From Caulobacter mirabilis (lineage in GTDB: Bacteria > Pseudomonadota > Alphaproteobacteria > Caulobacterales > Caulobacteraceae): 64,000 bases of DNA. Under the pieces are notes generated by a model. The model ran no database searches. It was not told the origin of the DNA and saw only the letters and a list, made by a program, of their open reading frames with translations. The stretch is taken from assembly GCF_002749615.1 (NCBI RefSeq), contig NZ_CP024201.1, forward strand, positions 434,001-498,000. The letters run 5' to 3'. A program made the position numbers and the translations under genes. Shown one piece after another: positions 62,002-64,000 of this stretch (positions are counted from its first letter, which is position 1; each line of letters begins with the position of its first letter).

Positions 62002-62421
62002 TCAGCGACGACGCGCGCGGGCGCGAAAGGCGTCGATCCCGCCCCAGGCCAGCGCCAGCAGCAGGGCGTAGCTCCACACGGTGTAGGCCGTGATGTAGGC
62101 GCGGACGTCGATCCTGAGGTCCACGATGACCGCCACATGGGTGGCCGCGGTCAGCAGCTGGAACGCGGCCACCCACATCAGCCAGGCCTGCCGGAACCAG
62201 AGCGCCAGCCCGACGAAGACCACGGCGATCGCGATGTCGAGCGCGAAGACCCAGTACAGCGGGCCGGTGTTCGCCCGATCCTGAAGCGCCGCCGAGCCGA
62301 TCCAGGCGGCGGCGACGATCAACGCGGTGATCACCTGGGCGCGACCGCGGGAGGCGAGAGCGAGGATGCAGGCCGCCGCCATCGCGGCGGCGCCGATCTG
62401 GCCGAACAGGGTCGTAAACAA
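62002..62421 (-). CDS. Small integral membrane protein, unknown
   Basis: This 139-residue protein has four or five hydrophobic helices (IGAAAMAAACILALAS, VITALIVAAAWIGSAAL, LDIAIAVVFVGLALWF, AAFQLLTAATHVAVIV, YTVWSYALLLALAWGG) and a basic C-terminal tail (FRARARRR). I do not recognise the family. It lies just downstream of a small co-directional gene. Confidence 0.7.
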   Translation of the reverse strand: MFTTLFGQIGAAAMAAACILALASRGRAQVITALIVAAAWIGSAALQDRANTGPLYWVFALDIAIAVVFVGLALWFRQAWLMWVAAFQLLTAATHVAVIVDLRIDVRAYITAYTVWSYALLLALAWGGIDAFRARARRR

Positions 62422-62484
62422 GGCCGGAGCCTCCAGGAGGAAACTCCGGCCACTTAGAAAGGAAGTTTGGCGGTTCGGTAAAGG

Positions 62485-62835
62485 TCAGGCCGCGCGAATG
62501 TGACGGGCCGCGCCTTGGACCGGCAGCCGGGGGGTGTCTTCGGCGGGTTTGTCGAGGCCTCCGAGGGCCACGGCGCCGAGGCCGATCTGGTGCTGGACGT
62601 CTGACAGCTCGCGATGGGTTTCGACGATGCCGCGGCGGGCCTCGGCGAGGGCGGCGATGGTCTGGCTGGTCCGGTCGATCGCGTTCTGACCGATCACGGC
62701 GGAGATATGGGCGTCGATCCGGGCGTTGGGCAGCATCGCCGTCAGGGTGGCGACAGCCGCGAGCGCGCCGTCGATGGCCGCTTCGGCGGCGAAGAGCTGG
62801 TCGGCCACCTGATGGGCGACGATCTTGCGTTTCAT
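62485..62835 (-). CDS. Small helical protein of unknown function
   Basis: This 116-residue protein is mostly amphipathic helix (VADQLFAAEAAIDGALAAVATLTAML, SQTIAALAEARRGIVETHRELSDVQHQIGLG). No family is recognised. The start at 62835 (MKRKIVAHQVADQL) follows GGAGGGATATTGTC. The pattern resembles a helical-bundle regulatory or structural protein. Confidence 0.65.
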   Translation of the reverse strand: MKRKIVAHQVADQLFAAEAAIDGALAAVATLTAMLPNARIDAHISAVIGQNAIDRTSQTIAALAEARRGIVETHRELSDVQHQIGLGAVALGGLDKPAEDTPRLPVQGAARHIRAA

Positions 62836-62927
62836 GACAATATCCCTCCGTCCGCGCGGCAGGGCCGCGCGCTATGTCGTTTGAAGTTTGATGATGTGTG
62901 CAGGAGGGGCTGAGGCCCCTCTTCTGG

Positions 62928-63677
62928 TTATTTCCAGCCGCGCATGGATTGCTGGACGGCGTAGGCGAACTGATGGCTCGCCACGACGACCGTGCTCAGC
63001 AACAGAGCTGCCAGCGCGGCGGCGCCCACGATGAGCGCCAGTCGTCGCAGCGGCGTCAGGTCATGGAGGAGCCCTCCTCCCGACCGCCCCGGAACGACTC
63101 GTCCGCGATCACCCATGCGATGCAGAGGATCTCCTTGAGGACGTGCCCCGAAGGCAGATAGCGCGCCTGTTTCCGGGTCGCGGAAACCAGTGTCTCCACC
63201 ATGTCCTGCTGGTGCCGGCTCGCCGCCAGGTCCCGCAGCGCGTCCTCCAGCTGGTTCCAGCTCCAGACCGGCATGTCGGCCGCGGGATTCCAGAGCTGTA
63301 CGCTGGTCGCCGCCGTCAGCGGCATATCGATATCGTCCATCGTCGTCTCCGCGTCTCGATGACGTGGAGGCTGGGGGCGTGTCGGGGATCGAGGCTAGCC
63401 CTTCCGATCCACCCCCTAAATCGTTGAGGGGGGTGAGGCCGCTCTCATAGGCGACCAGCAGCAGGGCCGCGTCGCGCCGGGTGGGCACGCCGAGGCGGCG
63501 GCGCGCCTCGTTCAGGTGGCCGTCGACGGTGTGTTGCGAGATCCGGAGGCGTCGGCCGATTTCCTTGGAGTGCAGATGATCGGCGACCAAGCGCAGGCAT
63601 TCACGCTCCCGTGGCGTGAGCTTCTCGATGATCGTTGGATCCTGCGATGCCCCCATGGCGACGAGGTAAATCCCCAT
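62928..63677 (-). CDS. LuxR-type HTH regulator with possible C-terminal membrane helix
   Basis: The first roughly 90 residues are a GerE/LuxR HTH (KLTPRERECLRLVADHLHSKEIGRRLRISQHTVDGHLNEARRRLGV). The last roughly 45 are DLTPLRRLALIVGAAALAALLLSTVVVA, a membrane helix, as in HTH regulators with a C-terminal anchor. The stretch between (about residues 105-205) is Gly/Arg-rich. It coincides with a well-formed 94-codon gene in another frame (63056-63340), so it may not be translated as shown. Either the two frames overlap, or one sequence difference has joined separate genes. Confidence 0.55.
   Translation of the reverse strand: MGIYLVAMGASQDPTIIEKLTPRERECLRLVADHLHSKEIGRRLRISQHTVDGHLNEARRRLGVPTRRDAALLLVAYESGLTPLNDLGGGSEGLASIPDTPPASTSSRRGDDDGRYRYAADGGDQRTALESRGRHAGLELEPAGGRAAGPGGEPAPAGHGGDTGFRDPETGALSAFGARPQGDPLHRMGDRGRVVPGRSGGGLLHDLTPLRRLALIVGAAALAALLLSTVVVASHQFAYAVQQSMRGWK
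63056..63340 (-). CDS. 94-residue protein of unknown function overlapping the HTH frame
   Basis: This protein starts MDDIDMPLTAATSVQLWNPA and has a helical core (NQLEDALRDLAASRHQQDMVETLVSATRKQ, HVLKEILCIAWVIADESF). The ATG at 63340 has GCGGAG about 7 bases upstream, and codons end mainly in G or C, as expected for a real gene here. It lies entirely inside the longer regulator frame. I do not recognise a family. Confidence 0.6.
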   Translation of the reverse strand: MDDIDMPLTAATSVQLWNPAADMPVWSWNQLEDALRDLAASRHQQDMVETLVSATRKQARYLPSGHVLKEILCIAWVIADESFRGGREEGSSMT

Positions 63678-63734
63678 TAGTCCTTTCGTCCACAGAATAT
63701 CACGTCGGCCGGCCGAGCGGGGGCGAAGGAACGC

Positions 63735-63998
63735 TCAGTCGATCTGCCGGTGGAAGGCGACCATGGAGGCGATCGGCGCGCCGAACAGAGACAGGCGCAC
63801 GGACTTCATCGCCACGTCCGGGGCGAGCAGGGTGAATCGCGTCACGAACCGGAAACGCGGCCCTTTCGGCTGCACCGGCCTCAGGAACGACAAGACGTAG
63901 TCGCAGCCGTCGTAGCGCCCTTCGATGCCTGAGCCGACCAGCGCTTCGGCGGCGGCGTAGCGACCGTCCATGCCGCGTCGCATGGCCCAGCGCCATTC
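63735..63998 (-). CDS. Protein of unknown function, probably partial (5' end off window)
   Basis: The frame is open to the window edge. From the first internal ATG at 63983 it is 82 residues (MRRGMDGRYAAAEALVG, RYDGCDYVLSF, RFRFVTRFTLL, FGAPIASMVAFHRQID). The residues before this ATG (EWRWA) look coding. The sequence gives no recognised family. It may be the tail of a larger gene. Confidence 0.5.
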   Translation of the reverse strand, partial: EWRWAMRRGMDGRYAAAEALVGSGIEGRYDGCDYVLSFLRPVQPKGPRFRFVTRFTLLAPDVAMKSVRLSLFGAPIASMVAFHRQID

Positions 63999-64000
63999 CT

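Overview
The window is very GC-rich DNA from an alphaproteobacterium, most likely Caulobacteraceae (Caulobacter/Phenylobacterium/Brevundimonas group). The evidence is a split glycine decarboxylase (gcvPA/gcvPB), the ethylmalonyl-CoA pathway pair crotonyl-CoA carboxylase/reductase and ethylmalonyl-CoA mutase, a CpdR-type response regulator next to a tRNA-Val, an ispH-thrB-rnhA cluster, a SSINTN-type alphaproteobacterial flagellin and frequent TTG/GTG starts. These are inferences from protein sequence; no database search was run.

Layout. 1-3909: minus-strand glycine cleavage operon (gcvT-gcvH-gcvPA-gcvPB, the last cut by the window edge) behind a tandem glycine riboswitch. 3955-9535: a secreted zinc metalloprotease, a HicA/HicB-like toxin-antitoxin pair, argS and a secreted protein of unknown function. 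9661-12068: ispH, thrB, rnhA. 12070-17158 (minus): NfeD and SPFH membrane proteins, a small secreted protein, a Rieske oxygenase with an abutting globin, and an M20 peptidase. 17259-26873: a GH13 glucosidase, two tandem serine beta-lactamase-fold hydrolases, an ABC-permease/M1-aminopeptidase fusion, an MFS transporter and an epimerase. 26874-30884: divergent ccr and ecm. 30938-41508: transporters (including an EmrB/EmrA pump behind a palindromic operator), a CMD-family protein, an extensin-like protein, a GH29 fucosidase, an SDR, an aminotransferase and a GNAT. 41580-49218: a hybrid histidine kinase, an NTF2-like protein, a LysR regulator with a divergent MFS plus PRISE-like reductase operon, and a DEAD-box helicase. 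49381-53186: VOC, AraC and DUF1801 genes, dispersed repeats, and an A/T-richer orphan gene whose C-terminus looks like a PD-(D/E)XK nuclease. 53187-57002: typA, an sRNA of the suhB/MmgR type, N-formylglutamate amidohydrolase, cpdR and tRNA-Val(GAC). 57040-64000: a TetR regulator and divergent CocE-type hydrolase with a cupin, an unusual long flagellin, and several small membrane or regulatory proteins.

Most genes are ordinary chromosomal housekeeping or metabolic genes. The parts that deserve attention are the atypical orphan nuclease-like gene with a start-codon inverted repeat, the flagellin with a duplicated insert and no canonical start Met, a regulator frame that fully overlaps another good coding frame, the sRNA, and three families of dispersed palindromic intergenic repeats. 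No rRNA, CRISPR array, insertion sequence or prophage was seen.
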